Notes: generated by a model from the sequence alone, not told the origin. 34,724 nt of DNA from Psychrobacter immobilis (GCF_904846185.1 NZ_CAJGZQ010000032.1:1-34724), one strand, 5' to 3'. Shown: positions 7,897 to 17,362, counted from the stretch's first letter. Numbers and translations: made by a program.

Positions 7897-10116
7897 ATGT
7901 CTAAAATTATTTATACAAAAACTGACGAAGCACCAGCGCTAGCAACCTTATCATTTTTGCCAATTGTAAAAGCTTTTACTCAAACAGCAGGCATCGAAGT
8001 TGAAACCAGTGATATCTCTGTTGCTGCCCGTGTGTTGGCTGAGTTCCCAGAGTACTTAACGGAAGAGCAGCGCGTCCCTGATAATCTAGCTGAGCTGGGT
8101 CGTCTGACTCAAGATCCAGACACCAATATCATTAAACTGCCTAATATCAGTGCTTCTGTTCAGCAGCTAAAAGCTTGTATCAAAGAACTGCAAAGCAAAG
8201 GCTACGCTATCCCTGACTTTCCAGATGATCCTAAGACAGAAGAAGAAGAAGAGATCCGTAAGCGTTATGGCAAAAGCTTGGGCAGTTCTGTCAACCCAGT
8301 CTTGCGTGAAGGCAACTCAGATCGCCGTGCACCAAAAGCGGTTAAAAACTATGCACGCAAGCATCCACACTCTATGGGTGAATGGAAGCAATGGTCACAG
8401 ACCCACGTATCGCACATGCACAGTGGCGATTTCTATGCTGGTGAGCAATCTATCACTTTGGATAAAGCACGTACTGTACGTATGGAACGTGTCGCTGAAG
8501 ATGGCACTATTCATGTCTTCAAAACAGGCATTGCCTTGCTGGATAAAGAAGTCATCGACTTAATGTTTATGAGCAAAAAATCATTACTTGAGTTTTATGA
8601 GCGTGAAATGGAAGACTGCCGCGAAGCTGGTATCTTGTTTTCACTGCACGTAAAAGCCACGATGATGAAAGTATCGCATCCTATCGTGTTCGGTCATGCA
8701 GTCAAAACTTATTATAAAGATGCCTTTAATAAGCATGGCGCTTTCTTTGACGAGCTAGGTATCAACGTCAATAACGGCATGGCAAGTTTGTATGAAAAGA
8801 TCGCTGAGCTACCAGCCAGTAAACGTGAAGAAATCGAACGTGATTTACATGCTTGCCAAGTGCATCGTCCACGCCTAGCGATGGTTGATTCATCAAAAGG
8901 TATCACCAACTTCCATTCACCAAGTGACGTGATTGTTGATGCGTCTATGCCAGCGATGATTCGCTCAGGCGGTAAAATGTGGGGCGCTGATGGCAAGATG
9001 TATGACTGTAAAGCAGTCATGCCTGAGTCTACTTTTGCTCGTATCTATCAAGAAATGATTAACTTCTGTAAATGGCATGGTAACTTTGATCCAACCACGA
9101 TGGGTACGGTTCCTAACGTTGGTTTGATGGCGCAAAAAGCCGAAGAGTATGGCTCGCATGACAAGACTTTTGAGGCGAGTGGTTCAGGATTGGCTCGTAT
9201 TGTCGATGAAGATACTGATGAGGTATTGCTTGAGCAGCAGGTTGAAAACGGCGATATTTGGCGCATGTGTCAGGTTAAAGATGAGCCTATCCAAGATTGG
9301 GTGAAACTTGCGGTACGCCGTGCCCGTGAATCAGATACACCAGTTATCTTTTGGCTAGACCCTTACCGTCCGCACGAAAACGAGCTGATCAAAAAAGTTC
9401 AAACTTACTTAAAAGATCATGATACGACAGGCCTGCATATTGAAATCATGTCACAGGTTCGTGCGATGCGTTATACGCTAGAGCGCGTTGCCCGTGGTCT
9501 GGATACCATCTCTGCGACCGGTAATATTTTACGTGATTACTTGACTGACTTGTTCCCAATCCTAGAGCTTGGCACAAGTGCGAAAATGTTGTCAGTCGTA
9601 CCACTCATGAAAGGCGGCGGCTTGTTTGAAACGGGCGCTGGTGGTTCTGCACCTAAACACGTTCAACAGTTGTTAGAGGAAAACCATTTACGTTGGGATT
9701 CATTGGGTGAGTTCTTAGCCTTGACCGTCTCTCTGGAGCATTTGGCCAGTCACGATAACAATGCTAAAGCGCAAATCTTGGCGGATACATTGGACACGGC
9801 GACAGAAAAACTGTTGTTAAACAACAAAGGTCCTTCACGTAAAACAGGTGAAATCGATAACCGTGGTAGTCATTTCTATCTGGCGATGTACTGGGCACAA
9901 GAGCTTGCGGCACAAGATAAAGATGCTGATCTTAAAGCAAAATTTGCACCGCTGGCAGAAAAACTTGAGAGCAACGAAGCTGCTATCGTCAAAGAGCTAA
10001 ATGAAGCTCAAGGCAAGCCTGTAGACTTGAAAGGTTACTACTTGGCAGACGAAGCATTGGCTGAACAAGCGATGCGTCCAAGCACGCTATTCAATGCAGC
10101 AATCGCCTCATTGTAA
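7897..10116 (+). CDS. icd: Isocitrate dehydrogenase, NADP-dependent, monomeric type
   Basis: Oxidative decarboxylation of isocitrate to 2-oxoglutarate with NADP in the TCA cycle. At 739 residues it has the length of the monomeric IDH family, which is unrelated in fold length to the roughly 420-residue dimeric enzyme. Signatures include the N-terminal [29 protein letters not shown] (138-146) in the substrate site, [17 protein letters not shown] (251-267), [17 protein letters not shown] and the late [20 protein letters not shown] precedes the ATG by 11 bases. The dimeric isozyme gene is next door and convergent. In the psychrophile Colwellia maris the monomeric isozyme is the cold-active one, so a temperature-related division of labour is a reasonable guess. 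Confidence 0.96.
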   Translation: MSKIIYTKTDEAPALATLSFLPIVKAFTQTAGIEVETSDISVAARVLAEFPEYLTEEQRVPDNLAELGRLTQDPDTNIIKLPNISASVQQLKACIKELQSKGYAIPDFPDDPKTEEEEEIRKRYGKSLGSSVNPVLREGNSDRRAPKAVKNYARKHPHSMGEWKQWSQTHVSHMHSGDFYAGEQSITLDKARTVRMERVAEDGTIHVFKTGIALLDKEVIDLMFMSKKSLLEFYEREMEDCREAGILFSLHVKATMMKVSHPIVFGHAVKTYYKDAFNKHGAFFDELGINVNNGMASLYEKIAELPASKREEIERDLHACQVHRPRLAMVDSSKGITNFHSPSDVIVDASMPAMIRSGGKMWGADGKMYDCKAVMPESTFARIYQEMINFCKWHGNFDPTTMGTVPNVGLMAQKAEEYGSHDKTFEASGSGLARIVDEDTDEVLLEQQVENGDIWRMCQVKDEPIQDWVKLAVRRARESDTPVIFWLDPYRPHENELIKKVQTYLKDHDTTGLHIEIMSQVRAMRYTLERVARGLDTISATGNILRDYLTDLFPILELGTSAKMLSVVPLMKGGGLFETGAGGSAPKHVQQLLEENHLRWDSLGEFLALTVSLEHLASHDNNAKAQILADTLDTATEKLLLNNKGPSRKTGEIDNRGSHFYLAMYWAQELAAQDKDADLKAKFAPLAEKLESNEAAIVKELNEAQGKPVDLKGYYLADEALAEQAMRPSTLFNAAIASL

Positions 10117-10197
10117 TTGAGTCATGTGCTAATACAGCAGATAGTTGGGCTTAATTTTCTTTATTTATAAAGACTTTTGAACCCAGTTAGGCAAAAT

Positions 10198-10237
10198 AAA
10201 AACACCGCTTAGGTCTCAGACTTAAGCGGTGTTTTTT
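10198..10237. terminator. Terminator of the monomeric icd
   Basis: A long stem (AAAACACCGCTTA with TAAGCGGTGTTTT, extended by a G-U pair and GTC/GAC) with loop TCA and a following T-run. The A-run on the left makes it usable in both directions. Confidence 0.85.
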
Positions 10238-10312
10238 ATGCTTGAACATAAGACAGTACGTTTAAAACGTTACTTTTAAAATATCACTTATAAACAGCAA
10301 AAAACTGCCAAT

Positions 10313-10347
10313 AAAAAAGCCACCTACATAACTGTAGGTGGCTTTTT
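10313..10347. terminator. Terminator of the dimeric icd
   Basis: A perfect 15-bp stem (AAAAAGCCACCTACA with TGTAGGTGGCTTTTT) and loop TAAC, 95 bases beyond the stop of the minus-strand icd. Together with the terminator at 10198 it separates the two convergent genes. Confidence 0.85.
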
Positions 10348-10441
10348 GACATTGATAAGTTCAGCGATACTTTTGTGAATATTGATACTTTTATCAATAC
10401 TATAGAATTCTGATAACAGCTGACTCAGTGCTATATAATTT

Positions 10442-11701
10442 TTAAACATCCATGTGCTTGATAACCGCTTTACCAAACTCAGAAGTACTGAGCAAGATAG
10501 CATCTGGCATGAGACGCTCAAAGTCATAAGTGACCGTTTTATTTGCAATCGCACCTTGGATACCACTGATAATGAGATCAGCGGCTTCTGTCCAGCCCAT
10601 GTCTCGTAGCATCATCTCAGCTGATAAAATTAATGAGCCAGGATTTACTTTATTCTGACCCGCATATTTAGGTGCTGTGCCATGAGTTGCCTCATAAACG
10701 GCAATTGCGCCGCCTTTGTTAGCGCCTGGTGCGATACCAATACCGCCCACTTCGGCTGCTAGGGCATCAGAGATATAATCACCGTTTAAGTTTAGTGTCG
10801 CAACGACTGAATAATCCGCAGGACGCATCAAGATTTGCTGCAAAAAGGCATCAGCAATAACATCCTTGATAATAATATCATTGCCTGTTTTTGGATTTTT
10901 CATTGTCATCCAAGGACCACCATCTAATAATTCTGCATCGAAGCGTTCTGCGGCCAGCTCATAGCCCCATTCCTTAAATGCGCCTTCGGTATACTTCATA
11001 ATATTGCCTTTGTGCACTAAAGTCACACTGGGCAAATCATTATCGATAGCGTGTTGAATGGCTTTACGCACCAGACGCTGCGAACCTTCTTTGGATACTG
11101 GCTTGATGCCGATACCGCAATCATCATCGAAGCGGATCTTCGTAACGCCCATCTCTTCTTTTAAGAATTTGATGATTTTCTTAGCATCCTCACTGCCCGC
11201 TTTCCATTCGATACCTGCATAGATATCTTCTGAGTTTTCACGGAAAATGACCATATCTGTCAGCTCAGGATGTTGAACAGGACTTGGTACACCTTCAAAC
11301 CAACGAACTGGGCGCTGACACACATAGAGGTCAAGCTCTTGACGTACCGCTACGTTCAATGAGCGAAAACCACCGCCAACTGGCGTGGTCAATGGACCTT
11401 TGATACTGATAACATAGTCTTTTAAAATCTCTAGCGTCTCGCTTGGCAGATAGTCACCATCGTATATTTTAGCGGCTTTTTCGCCAAGATAAGCCTCCAT
11501 CCAAATGATGGACTGTTTGCCATGATAAGCTTTCTCCACGGCCGCATTGACCACTTTTATCATGACCGGCGTGATATCGATCCCGATACCATCCCCTTCA
11601 ACGAACGGGATGATAGGATGATTGGGTACATTTAGCGACAGATCAGCATTTACGGTAATTTTTTCGCCGTCTCTTGGGACGATAACCTTCTCATAAGACA
11701 T
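10442..11701 (-). CDS. icd: Isocitrate dehydrogenase, NADP-dependent, homodimeric type
   Basis: The classical TCA-cycle enzyme, of the E. coli Icd type, 419 residues from the start chosen here. ATG at 11701 is preferred because AAGGAG (11715-11710) lies eight bases upstream. The open frame continues to a TTG at 11737 without ribosome site. [10 protein letters not shown] carries Ser114, equivalent to E. coli Ser113, the site phosphorylated by AceK at the glyoxylate branch point. [17 protein letters not shown] and TYDFER carry the Lys-Tyr, Val and Tyr/Arg set that selects NADP over NAD. Its partner isozyme is convergent at 7897. The conserved Ser suggests this isozyme is the one open to AceK control; no aceK is in the window. 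Confidence 0.96.
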   Translation of the reverse strand: MSYEKVIVPRDGEKITVNADLSLNVPNHPIIPFVEGDGIGIDITPVMIKVVNAAVEKAYHGKQSIIWMEAYLGEKAAKIYDGDYLPSETLEILKDYVISIKGPLTTPVGGGFRSLNVAVRQELDLYVCQRPVRWFEGVPSPVQHPELTDMVIFRENSEDIYAGIEWKAGSEDAKKIIKFLKEEMGVTKIRFDDDCGIGIKPVSKEGSQRLVRKAIQHAIDNDLPSVTLVHKGNIMKYTEGAFKEWGYELAAERFDAELLDGGPWMTMKNPKTGNDIIIKDVIADAFLQQILMRPADYSVVATLNLNGDYISDALAAEVGGIGIAPGANKGGAIAVYEATHGTAPKYAGQNKVNPGSLILSAEMMLRDMGWTEAADLIISGIQGAIANKTVTYDFERLMPDAILLSTSEFGKAVIKHMDV

Positions 11702-11900
11702 GGATAAAACTCCTTGGTTGTATGTTAGATATCGCAAGCATCCTTAGCACTCTGTTATGCTAGCCACTCTATTATGATTATTTATACCGCTTTAAACGCG
11801 GGTTAGCCAAACTAAAAACTTTGAGCAATAGGTAAGTTGCGATATGCTGATAAATGGTTTAAAAAATGAATAAGTAAAATAGTGATGCACTGAATAATCA

Positions 11901-11932
11901 TTTATTAACTTAACGATTTATTGACTTAACGA
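11901..11932. repeat. Two tandem 16-bp repeats upstream of icd and rluE
   Basis: TTTATTAACTTAACGA is followed directly by TTTATTGACTTAACGA, one difference. The period of 16 does not match helical turns exactly, so either a chance duplication or a paired regulator site is possible. It lies 200 bases from icd and 230 from rluE. Confidence 0.6.
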
Positions 11933-12067
11933 TACTGTAAAAATTCCTTTAGTAAAATAGCATCCACACAGACTGTTATAATAACGCGCAAAATAACAAA
12001 GATACTTTATATAAAATCAACAAATTTGCAGCTTATAGCGTTGATTTAAAAAAATAACGTTTTATTA

Positions 12068-12110
12068 GGGTGTGTCCTCGTTTTAAAAATCGTAAATTGA
12101 GGAGACGCTC
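12068..12110 (+). mobile_element. Possible solo end of an IS5-type element
   Basis: After TTA, GGGTGTGTCCTC at 12068-12079 resembles the IS end GGGCGTGTCTTC at 34501-34512. An ATTGAGGAGACGCT block follows (12096-12109), close to ATTGAGACGCT beside the transposase start at 34553. The spacing is shorter than in the real element and there is no transposase, so this is a remnant at most. Confidence 0.35.
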
Positions 12111-12162
12111 TAACCTCAAAATACGCACAAAATAATGATTCAAATTTAGGAAATCCCAAACC

Positions 12163-12789
12163 ATGTCGACCTCTATTCTGATTTTATTCAACAAACCTTA
12201 TGGGGTGCAAAGTCAGTTTCGTGATGACAGCAACAATGATCACACCACCCTATCACAGTATTTTACCGATAAGTCTTTACGGATTGCTGGTAGGCTTGAT
12301 GCCACCTCAGAGGGCTTGCTGATTTTAACGAGTGATGGTCGAGTCAATAAAGCCATCACCCAGCCACCTTCTGCTGCTAATTTTGCAAAAAACCGTCATA
12401 AGCAAGGCAAAACTTACTTGGTGCAAGTTGAAGGCACAGCAACGCCAGCGCAGTTGAATGAGCTTGCCTCTGGCGTACATTTAAAAGATGGCAAGACACT
12501 ACCGGCGACGGCTCTCATGGTAGAAGAGACAAACTTACCCATTGATTTATGGCAACGTGAGCCGCCTATTCGTGAGCGTAAGAATGTACCGACTTCATGG
12601 CTCATGCTGACGATTTATGAAGGTAAGAATCGCCAAGTCAGACGTATGACAGCGCAGGTTGGACTGCCTTGTCTGCGTTTGATACGCTGGTCAGTAGCAG
12701 GGTTTGAATTGGGTGATTTAGCCGTTGGTGAGTTTGTGCGCATTCATCTCACTAGCGAACGCTGTCAGCAATTAGGCATTCTTGATTAA
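12163..12789 (+). CDS. rluE: 23S rRNA pseudouridine synthase RluE
   Basis: RsuA/RluB/E/F family enzyme that isomerises a uridine in 23S rRNA (U2457 for E. coli RluE). The 208-residue protein begins directly with the catalytic domain (ILFNKPYGVQSQF) and lacks the N-terminal S4 RNA-binding domain, which fits RluE rather than RsuA or RluB. The motif AGRLDATSEGLL (42-53) carries the catalytic aspartate at 46, and LTIYEGKNRQVRRMTAQVG is the second family signature. The ATG at 12163 follows AGGAAA. The gene stands alone, flanked by two IS-end-like sequences in the same orientation. Confidence 0.92.
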   Translation: MSTSILILFNKPYGVQSQFRDDSNNDHTTLSQYFTDKSLRIAGRLDATSEGLLILTSDGRVNKAITQPPSAANFAKNRHKQGKTYLVQVEGTATPAQLNELASGVHLKDGKTLPATALMVEETNLPIDLWQREPPIRERKNVPTSWLMLTIYEGKNRQVRRMTAQVGLPCLRLIRWSVAGFELGDLAVGEFVRIHLTSERCQQLGILD

Positions 12790-12851
12790 TTATTACTATC
12801 AATCTACTGGTATCTCATTGCTGATTACTTGTGACTGGCATCTGCTTATTA

Positions 12852-12870
12852 GGGCATGTCCTCATTTCTA
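12852..12870 (+). mobile_element. Second possible solo IS end downstream of rluE
   Basis: TTATTAGGGCATGTCCTCATTT matches the sequence before rluE (TTATTAGGGTGTGTCCTCGTTT) at all but three positions and has the same orientation. Both follow TTA, as expected for the three-base target of IS5-family insertions. Nothing of an element remains around it. Confidence 0.35.
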
Positions 12871-13054
12871 TCAGTTTTTTTAAATACGATTACGTCTTAG
12901 TCATTGGCTTTGATATCAATTAAAACCAATTACGACTTGCTAAACATCGCGTCTCGAACGAGCAAGGTTTATCTGCTAAGCTTCAGAACACCATTATTTA
13001 GGTATCATAAGTCTCATCCACTTATCATTTGATTTTTTATTATAGGGATATGTT

Positions 13055-13882
13055 ATGTTTGCTTCTCGTCGTTGGATCTTGTTGGCCACTAGCGTTTCTA
13101 CAGCGCTTATAATGAGCGCCTGTCAGCCGACAAAAGACAACGATGACACAGATCCTAATGCAGCGACCCCACCTGTGACTGATATCGTTGATGCTCCAAA
13201 TGACGTCGACGCTGATAACGACCTAGTAGCTGGCGAAAACATCGCGGATGAGAGCCAAATGACCGACATACTCAGAGACTATACAAGGTCGATGACTAGA
13301 ATGCATGATGAGATGATGATCGGTATGGGTTATAACGATCCTGATACAGCCTTTGCTAAAGCGATGCTTGGACACCACCGCGGTGCCGTAGAAATGGCAA
13401 AAATTCAGCTGAAATATGGTACTGACGAAGAAATGCGTCAATTGGCACAAGAGATTATCGCCGCTCAGCAAGTTGAAATCGATATTTTGAATAAATGGCT
13501 TGCTAGCCACCCTGATACAGCCAAACCTAAACCCAACACTGAAGCGATGCAGCAAGCGTATGCCAGAAGCATGGACGTCTTAAATGGCGAGATGGTATTG
13601 GGTATCGCCGATCCTGTGCCTGACATGGCATTTGCACGTGGTATGTTGCCGCATCACATTGGCGCGGTAGAGATGGCAAACATTCAGCTGAAATATGGCA
13701 CTGACGAAGAGATGCGTCAATTGGCACAAGATATCATCGATGGTCAGCAGACTGAGATTGAGCATATGCAACGATGGATTGCAGATGCTAATGCTAGTGC
13801 TAGTACCGATAACAAGGCTAAAGAGACACAGGGCACAAGTGAAGCGGATAATCATCAGCAATCTGAGCAAGCTGCTTCTTAG
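13055..13882 (+). CDS. Lipoprotein with two DUF305 domains
   Basis: The 275-residue product starts with a lipoprotein signal (hydrophobic stretch, then LIMSAC with the lipidated Cys at 23), so it is probably membrane-anchored and periplasmic. Two DUF305 domains follow, about 70-155 and 165-245. Each has the family motif FA(K/R)(A/G)ML.HH.GAVEMA and a helix E(I/M).(I/H)(L/M). The domains are Met- and His-rich (MTRMHDEMMIGMG), and DUF305 proteins are often found with metal, especially copper, handling genes, but none is nearby. The acidic linker and the Ser/Gln-rich tail are low complexity. AGGGA stands six bases before the ATG. A 70-base segment of the two domains is nearly identical at DNA level. 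Confidence 0.9.
   Translation: MFASRRWILLATSVSTALIMSACQPTKDNDDTDPNAATPPVTDIVDAPNDVDADNDLVAGENIADESQMTDILRDYTRSMTRMHDEMMIGMGYNDPDTAFAKAMLGHHRGAVEMAKIQLKYGTDEEMRQLAQEIIAAQQVEIDILNKWLASHPDTAKPKPNTEAMQQAYARSMDVLNGEMVLGIADPVPDMAFARGMLPHHIGAVEMANIQLKYGTDEEMRQLAQDIIDGQQTEIEHMQRWIADANASASTDNKAKETQGTSEADNHQQSEQAAS
13391..13739 (+). repeat. Internal 70-bp duplication of the DUF305 gene
   Basis: Positions 13391-13460 and 13670-13739 differ at only 6 of 70 bases, and encode the same EMA.IQLKYGTDEEMRQLAQ segment. The neighbouring parts of the two domains have diverged far more. Confidence 0.85.
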
Positions 13883-13953
13883 GTGCTGAATTATTAAACG
13901 CTGACCTAGCTGTTAATTTTTAACAAACCTTAAAAGACTGCCATTCATTACAT

Positions 13954-13992
13954 AAAGCCCCTGCCAAATAATATTATTTAGCAGGGGCTTTT
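13954..13992 (+). terminator. Terminator of the DUF305 gene
   Basis: AAAGCCCCTGC pairs with GCAGGGGCTTTT, with an additional AAATAAT/ATTATTT pairing inside, followed by TTTT. Confidence 0.8.
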
Positions 13993-14061
13993 ACTTTTAA
14001 CAAATTATTGGACAGCATAATGAGAACAAATACATTCACATTAATATATTTAGCAATGTAT

Positions 14062-16035
14062 TTAACTTTGATAACGCTCTATAGCATTAAGCCATGCTTG
14101 CCAGCCTGCATCGACTGGAGAAGAATTATCACTGACTCCTGCCGATTGATTTGCTTTTGCCAAGTGCAAGCTCACTTTATGCGGAGATGCTTTGTCAATG
14201 GCTTCATCAGCCGCTTTAGGCAGCACATTAATACGCATCAACTCATCACGGCGAAACAGGTGACACTCAATGTCGCGCTCCACATTACTTAGCAACGCCA
14301 ATTGTTTACTGTCAGCCTTGATACCGTCAAGCGCCACAATGACATCATTCGCTGAAATACCTGCACTAGCAGCGACACTAGCACGTGTCACGCGATTGAC
14401 TTTGAGTCCAGCGGGCGTCTCAGTACAGCGCATGCCCCAAGGCACATGCTTGTCAGCCGTCTCTTTGCTATTACTATGCATGCTAATATCGTTTGCCGCC
14501 AGCAGCGCTTCAATTGGCAACTCTTCAACACCATTGACATAACGATACTCAAAGTCTTCCCAATCCTCTATGGGCATGAACTGCCCAATGACTGTACCCA
14601 TATCAGCACTACTGATGCCAATGCGTTTATTGTCGTTTTGCTTTGCTTGAGTATAAAAAGCCTTGACCACATCAAACAGACGATAGCGACCATTGCTCTT
14701 TTGGAGCAGCGTCAAATCCAAGCATAACGCCACCAATGCACCTTTGTTGTAATAACTGATACCAGCATTGCCTGTATTTTCATCGTTACGGTATAGCTTA
14801 ATCCACGCATCAAAGCTCGACTCTGCAACGCTTTGATACGCGCGACCCGCGGTTTGATAGTAACGATTAATTTGCTCAGCCAGTAGCTTAAGATAGCTTG
14901 GCTTATCAATCACGCCCGACGCTTGCAACATAAAGTCATCGATATACGAAGTAAAGCCCTCAAATACCCATAGCAGTGGTGTAAATGCCTCGCGGCGCAA
15001 ATCGACCTCCAACATAACATCTGGGCGTACCGTTTTGACCCACCACGAATGAAAATACTCATGGCTGCATAAGCCCAAAAATCGCTGATAATCGGCGCTT
15101 GGTATTTTTGGCTCATCAAGAGTTGGTAAGTCTCGGCGCGGCGTAATGAGACTGGTCGAATTGATATGCTCAAGTCCACCATAATCCTGACCACTGGCAA
15201 AGGTCATAAACGTATAATCATTAAATGGCGCATCACCCAACCAATCTAAATAGCACTGACAGATCTGAGTGATATCCTGCTGTAGCCTGCCCATATTGGC
15301 GCTGTGCTTACCTGAGAGATAAAAACGATGAGGTAGCGTCTGATGCGTACTGTCTTGAATAATAAAGTCAAACTTATCTTGCTCTGCAATCTCAAACGGG
15401 TAATCAATAAGGTCGTGATAACTGCCTGCTTGTAGTCCATAGCTATGCTGCCCATCAAGACGTAAATGAGTAGACTCTAATCCACATGCCAATAGCAGCC
15501 GACTCTCGTCTTTACCTGCTAAAAATGCTGCTGGCACTGCTAAGCTAGCTTGTACAGCTCGATGCTCCTGCCCTTCTACAGCCAATGCCAATGAGGTGAA
15601 ATTCCCATACAAACGTTGCTGATCGACATAGGCAGTACGTACCGATAAATCATAGCAGTAGACTTCATAGTGGACACTAATGGCTTGCCCTGCCTTGGCT
15701 TTTGGTAATTGCCACGTGTTTTTATCTATTTTGTGCGCGCGATAAACCTTAGGATGATTATCATCATCCATGATTTGGCTGTCTAACACCTGATAATGCA
15801 CCGCGGTAATGTTGCGCGCAAACTCACGCATCAGATAACTGCCTGGTATCCACGCTGGCATCCAAAGTTGAGGTGCATCATTTATTGCCGTAAAATTGAG
15901 CGACACATCAACCAAGTGCTCAGAAAAACGCTCGAAATTGAGTCGATAATTGATATCAGCTTTAGCTTTATGGTGATCGCTGATTGTATTGGCATCCAAT
16001 AGCTGACAGCCTGAATTATTGGCAAATGAAGTCAT
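14062..16035 (-). CDS. M61 family peptidase with PDZ domain
   Basis: A zinc metallopeptidase of the M61 (glycyl aminopeptidase) family, 657 residues from the start chosen. Counted from this start, the zinc motif HEYFH is at 325-329 with SWWVK following, and the third ligand Glu is in FEGFTSY (about 359). GGLEH (286-290) is a further family hallmark. A C-terminal PDZ-like segment (VTRASVAASAGISANDVIVALDG) lies at about 545-600. No signal peptide is visible, so a cytoplasmic location is likely. ATG at 16035 is preferred over the upstream ATG at 16113, because AAGGAT stands before it and the extra 26 residues look unlike the family. It is divergent from slyD. Confidence 0.9.
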   Translation of the reverse strand: MTSFANNSGCQLLDANTISDHHKAKADINYRLNFERFSEHLVDVSLNFTAINDAPQLWMPAWIPGSYLMREFARNITAVHYQVLDSQIMDDDNHPKVYRAHKIDKNTWQLPKAKAGQAISVHYEVYCYDLSVRTAYVDQQRLYGNFTSLALAVEGQEHRAVQASLAVPAAFLAGKDESRLLLACGLESTHLRLDGQHSYGLQAGSYHDLIDYPFEIAEQDKFDFIIQDSTHQTLPHRFYLSGKHSANMGRLQQDITQICQCYLDWLGDAPFNDYTFMTFASGQDYGGLEHINSTSLITPRRDLPTLDEPKIPSADYQRFLGLCSHEYFHSWWVKTVRPDVMLEVDLRREAFTPLLWVFEGFTSYIDDFMLQASGVIDKPSYLKLLAEQINRYYQTAGRAYQSVAESSFDAWIKLYRNDENTGNAGISYYNKGALVALCLDLTLLQKSNGRYRLFDVVKAFYTQAKQNDNKRIGISSADMGTVIGQFMPIEDWEDFEYRYVNGVEELPIEALLAANDISMHSNSKETADKHVPWGMRCTETPAGLKVNRVTRASVAASAGISANDVIVALDGIKADSKQLALLSNVERDIECHLFRRDELMRINVLPKAADEAIDKASPHKVSLHLAKANQSAGVSDNSSPVDAGWQAWLNAIERYQS

Positions 16036-16368
16036 TGTCTTTTTATCCTTATTTATATCATTATGGTAAAAGCCATTGTCCAAAAACGCAACTGGGAAAC
16101 CCCGAATATCCATTTACGGTCTTCAAACCACAAAAAACTGTGTTTATTTTCATAAAAAACGCCCTTTATCAGTATAAAATAGCATTTTTTATTGTTTTTA
16201 CCTTGAAAGTTATATGAGCCATCTCAATTAAAGATGCTAACTGCTAAAGTTACTTTAATAAACTGATGATAATTGACTAATGACGTGGCTATTTGGCTTG
16301 CTGATTGGATTTTTTAGGTTTATTGCAACCGTATTTAATTTTTTACATAGATATATTTAGGATAACTT

Positions 16369-16854
16369 ATGACTATTATTGCAAAAGACACTGCCGTCAA
16401 ATTCAATTACACACTAAAAGACGACGAAGGCAACATTCTTGACCAATCACCAGAAGGTCAACCACTTGCGTATTTGCATGGCCACAGCAACATCATTCCA
16501 GGCCTTGAGCAACAGTTAGAAGGTAAATCTGCTGGCGAACAAGTCAATGCTGTTGTTGAACCTGCTGATGGCTACGGCGAATATCAAGAGCAAGCGGTAC
16601 AACATGTACCACGTGATAACTTCCAAGGCGTTGAAGATATCCAGCCGGGTATGCAGTTTCAGTCAGAAGCTGGCGGACAAGTAATGCTAGTTACCGTTAC
16701 TGAAGTAAATGACAAAGAAGTGACCGTTGATGCAAACCATCCATTGGCTGGTAAGCGTTTGACGTTTGATGTTGAAATCCAAGAAGTACGTGCAGCAACT
16801 GAAGACGAACTAAACCATGGTCATGTCCATGGCGCTGGTGGCGTTGAGCACTAA
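16369..16854 (+). CDS. slyD: FKBP-type peptidyl-prolyl isomerase, SlyD-like
   Basis: Cytoplasmic prolyl isomerase and chaperone. The split FKBP domain (LAYLHGHSNIIPGLEQQLEGK near 28-48 and the NHPLAGKRLTFDVEIQEVR segment near 119-137) encloses the IF chaperone insertion (about 64-118), as in SlyD. In E. coli SlyD the protein continues with a long His/Asp-rich nickel-binding tail. Here it stops after ATEDELNHGHVHGAGGVEH, so only a short His-containing stub remains at 161 residues. Delivery of nickel to hydrogenase is therefore less likely. AGGAT lies five bases before the ATG. Two hairpins follow the stop. Confidence 0.9.
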   Translation: MTIIAKDTAVKFNYTLKDDEGNILDQSPEGQPLAYLHGHSNIIPGLEQQLEGKSAGEQVNAVVEPADGYGEYQEQAVQHVPRDNFQGVEDIQPGMQFQSEAGGQVMLVTVTEVNDKEVTVDANHPLAGKRLTFDVEIQEVRAATEDELNHGHVHGAGGVEH

Positions 16855-16885
16855 TCTCTTCTAGAGTATAGTAAAATGTTAAATG

Positions 16886-16951
16886 GCAGTCTTTATTAAG
16901 ACTGCTATTTGTTCAAAAAAGGTCAGTGGCTTTGTCTACTGACCTTTTTTT
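16886..16951 (+). terminator. Double hairpin terminator after slyD
   Basis: First hairpin: GCAGTCTT/AAGACTGC with loop TATT (16886-16905). Second: AAAAAAGGTCAGT/ACTGACCTTTTTT (16915-16950) followed by further T. The second also works on the minus strand. Confidence 0.85.
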
Positions 16952-17112
16952 ATGGCTATTATTTATCACAATCACCTTTTTAAAATATGAGCCTCTTAGG
17001 TGTACATTAAGTAACCTGACAGGCTTACAAACTATTCACTGCTACTGTGTTACCTATTAGGATCTATTAGCTAGTTAGGCGTGTTTCTCAATTAATATAT
17101 AGCAGACGTAAC

Positions 17113-17147
17113 AAAGCCGCATAACGACAAGCGTTATGCGGCTTTTA
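17113..17147 (+). terminator. Orphan terminator-like hairpin
   Basis: A perfect 14-bp stem (AAAGCCGCATAACG with CGTTATGCGGCTTT), loop ACAAG, then a fourth T. No gene precedes it on either strand within 160 bases, as slyD already has its own terminators. It may end a small RNA or be a backup terminator. Confidence 0.55.
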
Positions 17148-17362
17148 TCACTAACCATCCATGTTATCGTTATATGATACCTAATCCCGGAGTATCCTAT
17201 AACTGACAGGCATCCAGCCTTATCATCCTTAATCAGCAAACCACCTATCCCTGATGCGACCTTTGTGATACCAATCCCTAGTATCAATGAACCTTTTCGT
17301 TCAATCGTGCCGTACAGTTATAATCGCAGATTGCTTCATGGTTAGTAAGAGGTATAAACGTC

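Larger units (their letters stand above)
11702..12162. other. Divergent spacer between icd and rluE
   Basis: 461 bases, AT-rich, no gene. It holds the icd ribosome site (11710-11715), a 16-bp tandem repeat (11901-11932), and a sequence resembling an IS end (12068-12080). AGGAAA (12148-12153) is the rluE ribosome site. Confidence 0.5.

Noticed and set aside
11702..11737. Earlier TTG start for the dimeric icd adding 12 residues
   Set aside because: The ATG at 11701 has AAGGAG at ideal spacing and the product then matches the known length; the TTG has none.
16036..16113. Earlier ATG start for the M61 peptidase adding 26 residues
   Set aside because: No ribosome site, and the added residues are unlike the family, while ATG 16035 has AAGGAT before it.
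17076..17100. Third IS-end-like sequence (TTAGGCGTGTTTCTCAATT)
   Set aside because: It needs a gap and several mismatches to match the end at 34501, so the similarity may be chance.
17075..17287. 70-codon minus-strand ORF between slyD and prc
   Set aside because: It runs through the orphan terminator hairpin and shows no protein-like composition or start signal.
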